NCBI RefSeq assembly: GCF_030413595.1
Contig: NZ_CP129238.1
Span: forward strand, 1,116,001 to 1,180,000
DNA length: 64,000 nucleotides
Source of the DNA: Planococcus liqunii
GTDB lineage: Bacteria; Bacillota; Bacilli; Bacillales_A; Planococcaceae
Direction: 5' to 3'
Position numbers and translations under genes: made by a program. The notes under the pieces are model-generated. The model was not told the origin of the DNA. It saw only the letters and a program-made list of their open reading frames with translations, and did not search any database. Position 1 is the stretch's first letter. Each line of letters begins with the position of its first letter. This document shows, piece after piece, positions 52,897-62,553 of this stretch.

Positions 52897-53454
52897 TTAA
52901 CGGGCAGTAATACTCCCGCTTCTTCCAGCAGAAGGTGTAACGGCTGTTTCAAACTTTGAGCGTCTAACCAACTGGATGACAATCGGGTAGATGAGCGCAA
53001 AAGCAACGCCGTTCAGCACGATGGCTGGCAGTACGACCGTTGTGAAAAGAAGGCCGAAAGGAATTTCTGCACCGATTACGAAAATGGCTGCTGACAGGAA
53101 AATGGTTCCTGAAAGGACTGTACCGGCTGCGCAAAGGGCGATGGCCACGGGAAGTTTAACGACCACTTTTTTCAAGATCAGGACAAAAGCGAAAAAGACA
53201 AACGCTGTGATGAATTTATCGATGATATTCGGGAAAAATCCTCCTGGGAAAGTGGAAAACAATCCGGAAATAACTCCGGTTGTCACTGCCAGCAAGAACA
53301 CCGATTTCACATTCGGGAACAACAAGATCCCGATAAACATCATTGTCAGCATAAAGTCCGGCTTCATCCCGCCGCTAAATCCTGGAATCACCACATAAAG
53401 TGCTGCTCCGACACTGACCAGCAGCGCCATTAAAACTAGATTTTTCGTATTCAT
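52897..53454 (-). CDS. trpP: Tryptophan transporter TrpP
   Basis: A 185-residue membrane protein with five or six helices, matching B. subtilis TrpP (YhaG): LVSVGAALYVVIPGF, GGMKPDFMLTMMFIGILLFP, FSTFPGGFFPNIIDKF and VVLPAIVLNGVAFALIYPIV. It belongs to the ECF S-component-like fold group and imports tryptophan. Its leader contains GAG repeats spaced by two bases that overlap the ribosome-binding site, the arrangement by which TRAP blocks trpP translation in B. subtilis. Confidence 0.9.
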   Translation of the reverse strand: MNTKNLVLMALLVSVGAALYVVIPGFSGGMKPDFMLTMMFIGILLFPNVKSVFLLAVTTGVISGLFSTFPGGFFPNIIDKFITAFVFFAFVLILKKVVVKLPVAIALCAAGTVLSGTIFLSAAIFVIGAEIPFGLLFTTVVLPAIVLNGVAFALIYPIVIQLVRRSKFETAVTPSAGRSGSITAR

Positions 53455-53456
53455 TT

Positions 53457-53488
53457 CTCATCTCTCCTCAGCTCTGGGCTATTTGCTT
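53457..53488 (-). promoter_or_regulatory. Putative TRAP (MtrB) binding site in the trpP leader
   Basis: In the mRNA: AAG-4-UAG-4-GAG-2-GAG-2-GAG-2-GAG, ending two bases before AUG. Four GAG triplets at strict 2-nt spacing cover the Shine-Dalgarno sequence. TRAP binds (G/U)AG repeats with 2-3 nt spacers and would block ribosomes when tryptophan is plentiful. Fewer perfect repeats than usual (9-11), and SD sequences are GAG-rich by nature. Confidence 0.55.
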
Positions 53489-53558
53489 TTCCCGGACGTG
53501 CCCTCTTGGCCGCCGGCGAAAAAACTTATACTGATTCTATCGTGTCCGGTGTTTTTTA

Positions 53559-53990
53559 TCAAGTATCCGGATTTAATTTCTGTTTGACTTGTTCTGCCAG
53601 TTCCTGGATGCGTTCAGCCGTGTATTCTTTTTCTTTGGTCATCCATTTTGCGCCAAAGCCGTCGGTTGCGCCGTAGCGGGGGATAAAATGCAAATGGAAG
53701 TGGTAAACGCTTTGCCCGGCTTTGGCTCCGTTGTTGTTCAACAGGTTCATGCCTTCCGGTTCGAATGTCTCTTTAATGGCGCTGGCAATCTTCGGTGCTA
53801 CTGAAAACAGATTGGCAGCTTCTTCCGGGGCTAAATCGTATACATACTCGCGATGCGTTTTGGGGATGAGCAAAGTATGGCCTTTAGATAGCGGCATAAT
53901 GTCCATAAATGCGTAAACATGTTCGTCTTCATACACTTTTACACTGGGGATATCGCCGTTGATAATTTTGCAGAAAATACAATCGGTCAT
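53559..53990 (-). CDS. hit: HIT family protein Hit
   Basis: A 143-residue histidine-triad nucleotide hydrolase/transferase. CIFCKIINGDIPSVKVYED opens the protein, and the catalytic triad YHFHLHFIPRYG is intact near residue 100. It hydrolyses purine nucleoside phosphoramidates; the physiological role in Bacillus is unclear. ATG 53990 is chosen because AAAGG lies at the right distance; ATGs at 54008, 53999 and 53996 crowd that site. Divergent from ecsA as in B. subtilis. Confidence 0.93.
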   Translation of the reverse strand: MTDCIFCKIINGDIPSVKVYEDEHVYAFMDIMPLSKGHTLLIPKTHREYVYDLAPEEAANLFSVAPKIASAIKETFEPEGMNLLNNNGAKAGQSVYHFHLHFIPRYGATDGFGAKWMTKEKEYTAERIQELAEQVKQKLNPDT

Positions 53991-54095
53991 TGTCATCATC
54001 CTTTCCATTTTTTCCAGTTTATCATAAATTCGATTTCGGAAAAGAAATCGTCAGCTGATTTTGATACAATAGTTTGAAAGAAAGAGGTGTTTAGA

Positions 54096-54845
54096 TTGGC
54101 TATTTTGGAAGTCCAGTCATTGACGGGCGGGTATACAAGAAAGCCCGTGCTGCAAGACGTAACATTTTCAATCAACAAAGGAGAACTGGTTGGATTGATC
54201 GGTTTGAACGGTGCGGGGAAAAGTACAACCATTAAGCACATCATCGGCCTCATGCAGCCGCAGTCTGGAGAAATCCGCTTGAATGGCAAAACCTTTGAGG
54301 AAGACATGGATGCTTACCGGTCATCGTTTACATACATTCCGGAGACGCCGGTATTATATGAAGAACTGACATTGCGCGAGCATCTGGAGCTGACCGCAAT
54401 GGCATACAACCTCGATTCAGCCAGATTTGAAAAACGGTCGGCAGAATTGCTGAAGGAATTCCGCATGGAAAAAAGACTGAGATGGTTTCCGTCCCATTTT
54501 TCAAAAGGAATGCGGCAAAAAGTGATGATCATGAGCGCATTTCTCGTGAATCCTGCGCTTTACATCATCGATGAACCTTTTGTCGGGCTCGATCCGCTCG
54601 GCATCAAATCGCTGCTGGACCAAATGGAGCAGCAAAAGAAAAAAGGGGCTTCGGTCCTGATGTCCACCCACATTCTGTCGACGGCAGAACGGTACTGCGA
54701 CCGGATTATCCTGCTGCATAACGGGCGGATCCGTGCGATGGGAACAATGGCGGATTTGCGGAAGGCGTTCAATATGCCGGATGCATCACTGGACGATTTA
54801 TACATTGCGATGACCGAGGATGCTGTCAATGAAGAACTTGCATGA
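54096..54845 (+). CDS. ecsA: ABC transporter ATP-binding protein EcsA
   Basis: A 249-residue ATPase nearly identical in layout to B. subtilis EcsA. Walker A GLNGAGKSTT (about 34-43), YIPETPVLYEELTLREHLE, signature HFSKGMRQK, Walker B LYIIDEPFVGLDP and MSTHIL. Ecs influences intramembrane proteolysis by RasP, secretion and competence. TTG start at 54096 with GAGG 8 nt upstream; a GTG at 54087 overlaps that site. Overlaps ecsB. Confidence 0.94.
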   Translation: MAILEVQSLTGGYTRKPVLQDVTFSINKGELVGLIGLNGAGKSTTIKHIIGLMQPQSGEIRLNGKTFEEDMDAYRSSFTYIPETPVLYEELTLREHLELTAMAYNLDSARFEKRSAELLKEFRMEKRLRWFPSHFSKGMRQKVMIMSAFLVNPALYIIDEPFVGLDPLGIKSLLDQMEQQKKKGASVLMSTHILSTAERYCDRIILLHNGRIRAMGTMADLRKAFNMPDASLDDLYIAMTEDAVNEELA

Positions 54846-56028
54846 AGTGTGGTCGAACCGGCTTCAAAAATACACCATTGAAGTCCAAAATTATTTAAAG
54901 TATATCTTTACTGGGCATATTGCAGTTGTCCTGCTTTTCGCCATTGGAGCAGCTGGCTATGCGTACAGCGAATGGGTACAGAATGTGCCGCCTGATTTTC
55001 CGGGCGCCTGGATTTTAGCAGCCGTTTTTGGTCTGCTTCTGGCTTACAGCCCGCCGACGACCTTATTGAAAGAAGCGGACATGGTTTACTTTCTGCCGCT
55101 CGAAAGCCAATTGGACCAATTTTTAAAGCCGGCATTAAAATGGACGTTCTTTTCGCAATTGTACTTGCCAGTCATTGCGTTTATCGTTTCCTTGCCGATG
55201 GTCAATGCCTTGTACGGCTTGCCGTCTTCCTTGTTGATCGGGTTGCCGATTTTACTGCTGCTGCTCAAATGGTGGAACATCCAGACCGAGTTTGCGTACC
55301 GCAAAGCCTATTTGGGATACCGTGCTTGGGTGGACCGCCTTGTCCGCTTCACGCTCGTCTTCATTTTTGTTTACCTATATGTCGCAAGCAACCTGTTAAT
55401 CGCGGTGCTGGTTTTGTTTGCGATCATCGTTTATGGCAGATGGGTGCAGCAGCAGGCGGCAGGAAAGCCGTTTGCCTATGAGCATTTTGTAGGCCTGGAA
55501 GAAAACCGGATGCTGCGCTTCTACCAGTTTGCCAATTATTTTACCGATGTTCCGCATATCAAAGGGAAGATCAAAGAACGGACCTGGTTAAATTGGGTTT
55601 ACCGTTTTATCAAGAGAGGACCGGAAAACGCCCATTATTACCTGGTTTGGCGCACATTTATCCGGTCCGATGAATTGTTTTATTTATGGGTGAGGCTAAC
55701 GGTTATTGCCATGGCAGGCGCTTGGCTCATTCCGTTTCCGGCGGCTGTCATCATTTTCGCTGCCGCACTCGCTTTTGCTTCCGCTATCCAGATTTGGCAA
55801 GGCTTGAACCAGACCCAGCATTTCCGGATGGACAACCTGTTCCCGCTGACGAAATTCAGCAGGGAGCGGGCGGTCAGAAAGCTTATTTTGGTTATGCAAC
55901 TGCTGCAGGCGATTTTGGTCGCAGCCGTCCTTATAGGAGTAGGGGAGCCGCTTACCGCGCTTGCTGTCTTCGCCGTGATTTTGCTTGTTTCAGCTATTAC
56001 ACTGGCTTTTGGAAAGAAGAAGAACTAA
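54829..56028 (+). CDS. ecsB: ABC transporter permease EcsB
   Basis: A 399-residue permease with about nine to ten helices, partner of EcsA. It starts KNLHEVWSNRLQKYTIEVQNY and carries the EcsB wording GPENAHYYLVWRTFIRSDELF near residue 270. ATG 54829 has GAGG 10 nt upstream inside ecsA and aligns with known EcsB; ATG 54820 is three codons earlier. The third gene, ecsC, is not next to it here. Confidence 0.93.
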   Translation: MKNLHEVWSNRLQKYTIEVQNYLKYIFTGHIAVVLLFAIGAAGYAYSEWVQNVPPDFPGAWILAAVFGLLLAYSPPTTLLKEADMVYFLPLESQLDQFLKPALKWTFFSQLYLPVIAFIVSLPMVNALYGLPSSLLIGLPILLLLLKWWNIQTEFAYRKAYLGYRAWVDRLVRFTLVFIFVYLYVASNLLIAVLVLFAIIVYGRWVQQQAAGKPFAYEHFVGLEENRMLRFYQFANYFTDVPHIKGKIKERTWLNWVYRFIKRGPENAHYYLVWRTFIRSDELFYLWVRLTVIAMAGAWLIPFPAAVIIFAAALAFASAIQIWQGLNQTQHFRMDNLFPLTKFSRERAVRKLILVMQLLQAILVAAVLIGVGEPLTALAVFAVILLVSAITLAFGKKKN

Positions 56029-56030
56029 AG

Positions 56031-56065
56031 AAATCCCCGCCGATTCAAAATCGGCGGGGATTTTT
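56031..56065. terminator. Bidirectional terminator between ecsB and yhaA
   Basis: AAATCCCCGCCGA TTCAAAA TCGGCGGGGATTT with tails on both sides. Confidence 0.93.
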
Positions 56066-56066
56066 A

Positions 56067-57233
56067 TTATTCATTCATATTCAGTGCAGCGGTCGCCAGG
56101 GTTTTGGCGGCTACTAACATCGCTTCTTCTTTAAAGTCGAACTTCGGATGGTGGTGTGGGTACACATCACCTTCCGGCATCGCACCGGTAAAGAAGAAGG
56201 TGCCGGGCACGTGCTCTAAGTAATAAGCGAAGTCTTCTCCGCCCATTTGCGGCGCGCAATGGTAAACTTCTTCGACGCCGGGTACACCAGCTGCGATTTC
56301 TTTCAAATACAGCGTTTCGTTTTCATGGTTTACAACTGCCGGATAGCCGCGCATGAAGTTGAATTCATACAGGCTGTCTGTGGCAATGCTGGTGCCTTCG
56401 ATGACGCGGGCCATTTCTTTTTCCATAAGGACCCGGTTGGCTTCCGTAAACGTCCGGACGGTTCCGCCGAGTAAGGCCTGGTCTGCGATGATATTGTAGG
56501 GATTTTCAGCGACAAACGATGTAACGGACAATACCGCAGATTCGAGTGGATCGACGCGGCGGGACACCAATTGCTGCAAGTTTGTCACGAGCTGGGAACC
56601 GATCACCACCGCATCTTTTGTTTCATGCGGGTTGGCGCCGTGCCCGCCGCGGCCCTGGATTTTGATTTCGAACGAATCCGCTGCAGCCATGATCGGTCCG
56701 ACACGGTAATCGATTCTGCCAAAAGGCGTTGTCGACCATAAGTGCGTGCCGAAAATGACATCTACGCCTTCAAGCGCGCCTGCTTCGATCATGGCTTTTG
56801 CTCCGCCGGGCGCCAGCTCTTCTGCATGCTGGTGAATCAGCACGTACGTGCCGCTCAATTCGTTGCGGAAAGTGTGCAGCACTTTGCCAAGAACAAGCAG
56901 AGTGGCCGTATGGCCGTCGTGTCCGCAAGCATGCATCACACCTGGAACCATCGATTTATAGGCAACTTCTTTTTGGTCCTGGATAGAAAGGGCATCAAAA
57001 TCGGCCCGCAGCGCAACGGTTTTTCCCGGTTTGCTGCCGCGGATCGTAGCAATGACGCCATTGCCGCCAACGCCATGTTTTACTTCAATGCCAAGCTGTT
57101 CATAAAAATGGCGGATATAATAAGCGGTTTTTGTTTCATTGAAAGAAGGTTCAGGATGCATATGCAAATGTCTGCGTATGTCTACCATTTCTTCGTAACT
57201 TGAATCCAGTTCGGCATAAATTTTTTCAATCAT
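56067..57233 (-). CDS. yhaA: M20 family amidohydrolase YhaA
   Basis: A 388-residue M20D metallopeptidase (N-acyl-amino acid amidohydrolase type). Metal-binding segments: RRHLHMHPEPSFNE, LRADFDAL, HACGHDGHTA, HQHAEEL, then IQGRGGHGANPHE (dimerisation domain) and MGGEDFAYYLEHVPG, with the last His in PHHHPKFDF. Likely cleaves N-acetyl or aminoacyl amides. ATG 57233 has AAAGGGG upstream; an earlier in-frame start at 57251 overlaps that site. Confidence 0.92.
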   Translation of the reverse strand: MIEKIYAELDSSYEEMVDIRRHLHMHPEPSFNETKTAYYIRHFYEQLGIEVKHGVGGNGVIATIRGSKPGKTVALRADFDALSIQDQKEVAYKSMVPGVMHACGHDGHTATLLVLGKVLHTFRNELSGTYVLIHQHAEELAPGGAKAMIEAGALEGVDVIFGTHLWSTTPFGRIDYRVGPIMAAADSFEIKIQGRGGHGANPHETKDAVVIGSQLVTNLQQLVSRRVDPLESAVLSVTSFVAENPYNIIADQALLGGTVRTFTEANRVLMEKEMARVIEGTSIATDSLYEFNFMRGYPAVVNHENETLYLKEIAAGVPGVEEVYHCAPQMGGEDFAYYLEHVPGTFFFTGAMPEGDVYPHHHPKFDFKEEAMLVAAKTLATAALNMNE

Positions 57234-57291
57234 GTTGTAAACCCCTTTCAATTTCCAATAATCAAAATAGTTCCACTATAAATGATAGCAT

Positions 57292-57320
57292 AAAAAAAAG
57301 AGCACTCGGCTCTTTTTTTT
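57292..57320 (-). terminator. Terminator of the calcium/cation antiporter gene
   Basis: On the minus strand AAAAAAAAGAGC CGAGT GCTCTTTTTTTT. Confidence 0.82.
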
Positions 57321-58311
57321 AATAAGTGAAATTCAAATAGGAAGCGATGAAATAAATCAAAATGACAATTGCCGACGGCAGCGCATATTTGAAATTGGAA
57401 ATCGTCTTTTTCTGAAGCAGCGAGTAAAGCACGAGCAGCGACATAAAGAGTACGCCGACAGCAATGATCAGATGCGAATTTGACACGGCAGACAGGATTG
57501 GTCCCGCTGTATAAACCGGGTCTGAAATTGCCAGAATGATCATGTTAAACACATTGCTCCCCAGGACAGCTCCAACCGCCATATTGACATTGCTTAGCCG
57601 CAGAGCAACAAAGACGGAAATGGCTTCCGGCAGGGAAGTCGTAGCTGCGATTAGAAAACTGCCAATAAAGCTAGAGCCAATGCCGGTAATAACCGCAATT
57701 TGGTCGCCTGTTATGGACAATGCAGTACCGGCGCCAAGTATGATGATAGCCGCTGCGATGAATCGTGCAATCGCCGCCCTTGCAGACAGGGAAGCACTCG
57801 GGTTAGCAGGTTCTGTTTGTGGCAGGCTTTGTGTTGCAGCAGGTTCAGATTTGGGCAACTTGTTGATCGCGAGCATTCCGAAGATATAAGCAAGCGCTAT
57901 AATCCAAGCGTCCAGTCCAATTCCTAAGATGGATGCATCAAGCCGCAGCCAAAGAGCTAAAATAACCAAGACGGTCAATAATAATCCAAGAAACAGTGTA
58001 TAGATATGGTCTCTAGATGCACGCTCTAAAATCCGGCGTCTACGCAGCAAAAAATCGAACGCTGCCAAAATGAAAAGATTAAACAGGTTGGAGCCGATCA
58101 TATTGCCGACTGCGATATCTGCATTTCCGATGGCGGCCGCTGAAAAGCTGGTGGAAATTTCCGGGAGCGAAGTGGCCCCAGCCAACAGCAAAGTGCCGAC
58201 CATCATACCGCCCATGGAAGTTTTTTCACTGATAACATCTGCATACTGCGAAAGCTTGACGGCAGCAAAAACGGTCACGATAGCAGCGAGGATGAAGTAA
58301 ACAAATGCCAA
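57319..58311 (-). CDS. Sodium/calcium (CaCA, YrbG-type) antiporter
   Basis: A 330-residue CaCA-superfamily antiporter with two inverted five-helix halves. The alpha-1 repeat reads GATSLPEISTS then GNADIAVGNMIGSNLFNLF; alpha-2 reads ATTSLPEAISV then NVNMAVGAVLGSNVFNM. The paired GSNxFN and SLPE motifs hold the ion-binding acids and asparagines. Exchanges Na+ or H+ for Ca2+. A linker rich in Pro/Ser/Glu (about 152-172) joins the halves. TTG start with AGGGGGAA upstream. Confidence 0.9.
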   Translation of the reverse strand: MAFVYFILAAIVTVFAAVKLSQYADVISEKTSMGGMMVGTLLLAGATSLPEISTSFSAAAIGNADIAVGNMIGSNLFNLFILAAFDFLLRRRRILERASRDHIYTLFLGLLLTVLVILALWLRLDASILGIGLDAWIIALAYIFGMLAINKLPKSEPAATQSLPQTEPANPSASLSARAAIARFIAAAIIILGAGTALSITGDQIAVITGIGSSFIGSFLIAATTSLPEAISVFVALRLSNVNMAVGAVLGSNVFNMIILAISDPVYTAGPILSAVSNSHLIIAVGVLFMSLLVLYSLLQKKTISNFKYALPSAIVILIYFIASYLNFTY

Positions 58312-58337
58312 TATTGTTCCCCCTGATCATTATGTAT

Positions 58338-58361
58338 CAAACCTCTTAACGAAGAGGTTTG
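58338..58361. terminator. Hairpin between the antiporter and hmoB genes
   Basis: CAAACCTCTT AACG AAGAGGTTTG, a perfect 10-bp stem with no clear T-run on the minus side. Probably a weak hmoB terminator. Confidence 0.5.
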
Positions 58362-58368
58362 CCAAGCT

Positions 58369-58878
58369 TTATTCGTCTTCCGGTTTTGCTTTGTAGGTCG
58401 TAATATAAGAAGCGCCTGAGAAAATGTTCGGGCGTTTCTCGCCGGCATTCTCCGCTGGTTTTGCGTGTGCTTTCGAAAAAGCCTGCGATTCTTTCCATTT
58501 CTCAAAGAACGCCGGTGATTCCCATTCGGTTAATACCACATACGTATCGGAATCCAATGGGCGCAGTACCCGGAACGCCACATAGCCAGGCTCGTTTTCG
58601 ATGGCACCGGCGCGGTTTTTAAAGCGGTGCTCAAAAATCGGCCGGCCTTCATCTGTAACCGGAATATTATTGAATACAAAAAAGCCTTTTTCTTTAAAGG
58701 TGCCGGTACCATCCACCACTTCATATCGGCGCGGTGTCTGGAAGATGGTTTTGCCTTCTGTTTCATGCAGCAGCAAAGTGGTGTTTTCGCCCTGCATCAG
58801 CACCATCGTTTCATTGGGATGTTTTTCCCGCATTTTCTTCATAAAATCATAAGTGCCTGTCGTCATAAATAAATTCAT
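58369..58878 (-). CDS. hmoB: Heme-degrading monooxygenase HmoB
   Basis: A 169-residue protein matching B. subtilis HmoB (YhgC): an N-terminal part (NLFMTTGTYDFMKKMREKHP), then an ABM domain (about 70-160) with GYVAFRVLRPLDSDTYVVLTEWES and a C-terminal heme-side segment ASYITTYKAKPEDE. Cleaves heme to release iron. ATG 58878 follows GGAGGGATTTTG; the frame stays open another 207 nt without a site. Divergent from hemE, so heme making and breaking share one control region. Confidence 0.88.
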   Translation of the reverse strand: MNLFMTTGTYDFMKKMREKHPNETMVLMQGENTTLLLHETEGKTIFQTPRRYEVVDGTGTFKEKGFFVFNNIPVTDEGRPIFEHRFKNRAGAIENEPGYVAFRVLRPLDSDTYVVLTEWESPAFFEKWKESQAFSKAHAKPAENAGEKRPNIFSGASYITTYKAKPEDE

Positions 58879-58980
58879 CAAAATCCCTCCTTGAGCAATT
58901 GCTTTCATTATATATGGTTCCCTTAATAAATGGGCTGAAACACATAATGGCGAACCGGTGAAGGGAGAAGCGTCTAATTT

Positions 58981-59009
58981 ATGACATTTGCCAAAGGAAT
59001 CTATACAAT
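58981..59009 (+). promoter_or_regulatory. Sigma-A promoter of the hemEHY operon
   Basis: ATGACA (58981-58986), 17 nt, TACAAT (59004-59009), about 75 nt before the hemE start. Confidence 0.6.
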
Positions 59010-59083
59010 AGAATGTGGAGCGTCTATAGTGAAATACGGATATAGAATGCAGGACGATATGAACCGAAGGGATGTTTATCAAC

Positions 59084-60130
59084 ATGACTGAATTTAACGA
59101 TACTTTTTTGAGGGCGGCGCGCGGAGAGAAAGCGGATCACACACCGGTGTGGTTTATGCGCCAAGCTGGCCGTTCACAGCCTGAATACCGCAAGATCAAA
59201 GAAAAATACTCGCTAGAAGAAATTACACATCAACCCGAACTTTGTGCGTATGTGACAAAGCTTCCTGTCGACCAATACAATGTGGATGCGGCTGTTCTTT
59301 ACAAAGACATCGTCACTCCGCTGCCTGCAATTGGCGTAGATGTGAAAATCAAAGCGGGAGTTGGCCCGGTCATCGACAATCCGATCCGCACCATGGCGGA
59401 TATCGAACGATTGGGTGAGATCAATCCGGAGAAAGATGTGGATTTTGTATTGGAAACGATCCGCATTTTGACGCAGGAACAATTGAATGTGCCATTGATC
59501 GGCTTTTCGGGTGCACCGTTCACACTGGCGAGCTATATGATCGAAGGCGGCCCGTCGAAAAGCTACAATAAAACAAAAGCCATGATGGTTTCTCAACCGG
59601 AAATGTGGTTTTTGTTGATGGACAAGCTTGCTGATACCATCATCCCTTACGTAAAAGCTCAAATCAAAGCAGGGGCGAAAGTAATCCAGATTTTTGATTC
59701 GTGGGTAGGGGCTTTAAATGTGGAAGATTACCGCATTTTCATCAAGCCGGTAATGGACCGCATCTTCTCGGAACTTCGCACAGAAGGCGTACCGTTGATC
59801 ATTTTCGGCGTTGGGGCAAGCCATTTGGCAAAAGAGTGGCATGACCTTCCTGTAGACGTTGTCGGGCTTGACTGGCGTCTGCCGATTTCTGAAGCGCGTG
59901 CAATGGGATTAACGAAAACCCTCCAAGGGAATTTCGATCCTTCTTATTTGCTGGCAGACTGGCCGACTATCGAAAAACGCGTAAAAGCGATTTTGGATAT
60001 GGGCTTGCAGCAGGATGGCTACATTTTCAACTTGGGCCACGGCGTGTTCCCGGAAGTTCAGCCGGATACGCTTAAGCGTTTGACTTCATTTGTCCATGAA
60101 TACAGCGCTGCCCATAAAGCACGCGTTTAA
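59084..60130 (+). CDS. hemE: Uroporphyrinogen decarboxylase HemE
   Basis: A 348-residue HemE that removes four carboxyl groups from uroporphyrinogen III to give coproporphyrinogen [20 protein letters not shown] holds the two substrate-binding arginines; [15 protein letters not shown] with the catalytic Asp and [17 protein letters not shown] follow, and [12 protein letters not shown] closes the site. I prefer ATG 59084 because it aligns with Bacillus HemE; ATG 59072 lies directly on the ribosome-binding site AAGGG. Confidence 0.95.
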   Translation: MTEFNDTFLRAARGEKADHTPVWFMRQAGRSQPEYRKIKEKYSLEEITHQPELCAYVTKLPVDQYNVDAAVLYKDIVTPLPAIGVDVKIKAGVGPVIDNPIRTMADIERLGEINPEKDVDFVLETIRILTQEQLNVPLIGFSGAPFTLASYMIEGGPSKSYNKTKAMMVSQPEMWFLLMDKLADTIIPYVKAQIKAGAKVIQIFDSWVGALNVEDYRIFIKPVMDRIFSELRTEGVPLIIFGVGASHLAKEWHDLPVDVVGLDWRLPISEARAMGLTKTLQGNFDPSYLLADWPTIEKRVKAILDMGLQQDGYIFNLGHGVFPEVQPDTLKRLTSFVHEYSAAHKARV

Positions 60131-60162
60131 TCGAACAACAAATTTCTCTTGGGGTGATTACA

Positions 60163-61092
60163 TTGAAAAAGACAATGGGACTATTAGTGATGGCGTATGG
60201 CACGCCTTACGAAGAAGCAGATATTGAACGCTATTACACGCATATTCGCCGCGGCCGCAAACCGAGCGAAGAAAGCTTGGAAGACTTGCGCAGCCGCTAT
60301 AAAGCGATTGGCGGCCTTTCACCGCTTGCTAAAATTACACAAGACCAGGCAGACGCACTAGGCGCCCGCTTGAACGAAATGCAGGACGAGATCGATTTCA
60401 AAGTATATCTTGGCTTAAAGCACATTGAGCCATTTGTAGAAGACGGTGTTGAAGCGATGCGTGCTGACGGCATCACTGAAGCGGTTTCGATTGTTTTGGC
60501 TCCTCACTTTTCAACATTCTCAGTCAAGTCCTATAACGGACGTGCTGCAGAAGCCGCTGAAAAAGCGGGCATTTCACTGACTTCCGTGGAAAGCTGGTAT
60601 ACCGAGCCGAAATTCATCCAATACTGGAGCGAAAAAGTAAGCGCCGCTTTTGCTGAAATGTCAGAAGAAGAGCGCGAAAAAGCATGCCTGATCGTTTCTG
60701 CGCATTCCTTGCCGGAAAAAATCATCGCTAATGGAGACCCGTATCCTGAACAATTGAAAGAAACAGCTGTATTGGTTTCTGAAGCTGCCGGAGTGAATAA
60801 TGTGGAAGTGGGCTGGCAGAGCGCCGGACAGACACCGGAGCCTTGGATTGGCCCCGATGTTCAGGACTTGACACGTGAATTGTTCACTGAAAAAGGCTAT
60901 ACATCGTTTGTCTACACGCCAGTCGGCTTTGTGGCCGATCATTTGGAAGTGTTATTCGACAACGATTATGAGTGTAAAGTCGTGTGCGACGAAATTGGCG
61001 CAACTTACAGACGTCCGGAAATGCCGAACGTTCAGCCATTGTTTATCGATGGACTGGCAGATGTCGTTTTGAATAAGTTAGCTGAAAAATAA
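60163..61092 (+). CDS. hemH: Coproporphyrin ferrochelatase HemH/CpfC
   Basis: A 309-residue ferrochelatase of the Gram-positive coproporphyrin pathway, inserting Fe2+ into coproporphyrin [23 protein letters not shown], the catalytic His in [10 protein letters not shown] (about residue 182), Glu in [17 protein letters not shown] and the loop [16 protein letters not shown] are intact. TTG start at 60163 with GGGGTG 6 nt upstream aligns with B. subtilis; GTG 60154 overlaps that site. Confidence 0.95.
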   Translation: MKKTMGLLVMAYGTPYEEADIERYYTHIRRGRKPSEESLEDLRSRYKAIGGLSPLAKITQDQADALGARLNEMQDEIDFKVYLGLKHIEPFVEDGVEAMRADGITEAVSIVLAPHFSTFSVKSYNGRAAEAAEKAGISLTSVESWYTEPKFIQYWSEKVSAAFAEMSEEEREKACLIVSAHSLPEKIIANGDPYPEQLKETAVLVSEAAGVNNVEVGWQSAGQTPEPWIGPDVQDLTRELFTEKGYTSFVYTPVGFVADHLEVLFDNDYECKVVCDEIGATYRRPEMPNVQPLFIDGLADVVLNKLAEK

Positions 61093-61117
61093 AGATAAGC
61101 GAAAGAGAGGGCGAAAC

Positions 61118-62548
61118 GTGGCGGAACGAACGCGAAAAGTAGCAGTCGTGGGCGGAGGAATCACAGGTCTGTCTGCTGCTTACTATTTACAAAAACAAGC
61201 GAAGGAACTTGGCGTTTCATTGGAAGTCACCTTGATCGAGGCGACGCACCGCCTAGGCGGAAAAATCCAAACGCTGCGCAAAGACGGTTTTGTAATTGAG
61301 CGTGGGTCAGATTCGTTTCTCTCCCGTACGAAAAATATTAATGCATTGGTGAAGGAATTGGGAATTGAAGATCAGCTGGTGGAAAGCGGTGCAGGGGAAA
61401 CGTATGTCATGGTGGAAGATAAACTGCATCCTGTACCGAAAGGCTCGGTGATGGGCGTACCGACAGCCGTCGGTCCGTTTTTGGCTTCGTCGCTGTATTC
61501 ATGGAGCGGCAAAGTCCGAGCGGCAGGCGACCTGATTCTCCCCAAATCCAAAAAAACAGCCGATCAGCCGGTCGGCCCTTTTGTACGGCGCCGTTTTGGC
61601 AATGAAGTCGTTGAAAACTTGATTGAACCGCTGTTTTCCGGATTTTTCTCCGGGGACATCGACCGTTTAAGTCTAGACGCTACATTCCCGGCATTCCAGG
61701 AAATCGAGCAGCAGCACCGCAGCCTGATTTATGGGATGAAAAAAAACGAACGGATTTGTCCGAACGAATACACTACCAATAAAAGAGGGGTTTTCCGGTC
61801 TTTTAAAAATGGAATGGAAACGCTGGTGACCGCAATTGAAAAAGAACTTACTGCTTCCACCATATTAAAAGGCGTCAAAGTGGTTCAGATTGCGGAAAAC
61901 AACGGCCAAGCCGTTTTAAAGCTGAATAATGAGTCGACGTTGGTTGTGGATGAGGTGATTTTTGCGCTTCCTCATACGAAAGTCCAACCCTTATTCGAAC
62001 CTTACGGGTTATTGGAAGAGCTAAAAGCGATGCCGGCAACTTCAGTGGCAACCGTGTCGATGGCGTTTCCTGCAGAATCGGTTCGCGAATTCGCGGATCG
62101 GGCAATGGGGTTTGTCGTGGCGCGAAACAGTGATTTATCCATTACCGCGTGCATTGCTTCACATTGCAAATGGCCATCCCAAACGCCGGAAGGCAAAATG
62201 CTGTTTAAAGCTTTTATTGGCCGCGTAGGAGACGAAGCAGTGGTGGAATTATCGGATAAAGAAATTGAAAAAACCGTCCTGGCAGATTTGCAAAAGGCGA
62301 TGGCCATTGAAGCGGAGCCGGAATTCACGATCGTTTCGCGCTGGTCAGAAGCGATGCCGCAATATTTGGTTGGACATAAAGCACGTGTGGAAAAAGCACG
62401 CAGAGAAGTGGAAAAAGACTTTCCCATGGTTCAGGTCATCGGCAGTTCGTTTGAAGGATTTGGCTTGCAAGGCTGTGTGGACCAAGGCAAAGCAGCAGCA
62501 CAGCAAATTCTTGGGAATTGCCAAGTGGAACAGGAAATGCGGAGGTAG
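61118..62548 (+). CDS. hemY: Coproporphyrinogen III oxidase HemY/CgoX
   Basis: A 476-residue FAD enzyme that oxidises coproporphyrinogen III to coproporphyrin III with oxygen. The dinucleotide-binding start VAVVGGGITGLSAAYYL, the second motif GGKIQTLRKDGFVIERGSDS (about 48-67) and the C-terminal GSSFEGFGLQGCVDQGKAAA are complete. GTG start with GAGAGGGCG upstream, 25 nt after hemH. In this pathway HemY acts before HemH. Confidence 0.95.
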   Translation: MAERTRKVAVVGGGITGLSAAYYLQKQAKELGVSLEVTLIEATHRLGGKIQTLRKDGFVIERGSDSFLSRTKNINALVKELGIEDQLVESGAGETYVMVEDKLHPVPKGSVMGVPTAVGPFLASSLYSWSGKVRAAGDLILPKSKKTADQPVGPFVRRRFGNEVVENLIEPLFSGFFSGDIDRLSLDATFPAFQEIEQQHRSLIYGMKKNERICPNEYTTNKRGVFRSFKNGMETLVTAIEKELTASTILKGVKVVQIAENNGQAVLKLNNESTLVVDEVIFALPHTKVQPLFEPYGLLEELKAMPATSVATVSMAFPAESVREFADRAMGFVVARNSDLSITACIASHCKWPSQTPEGKMLFKAFIGRVGDEAVVELSDKEIEKTVLADLQKAMAIEAEPEFTIVSRWSEAMPQYLVGHKARVEKARREVEKDFPMVQVIGSSFEGFGLQGCVDQGKAAAQQILGNCQVEQEMRR

Positions 62549-62553
62549 CGAAT

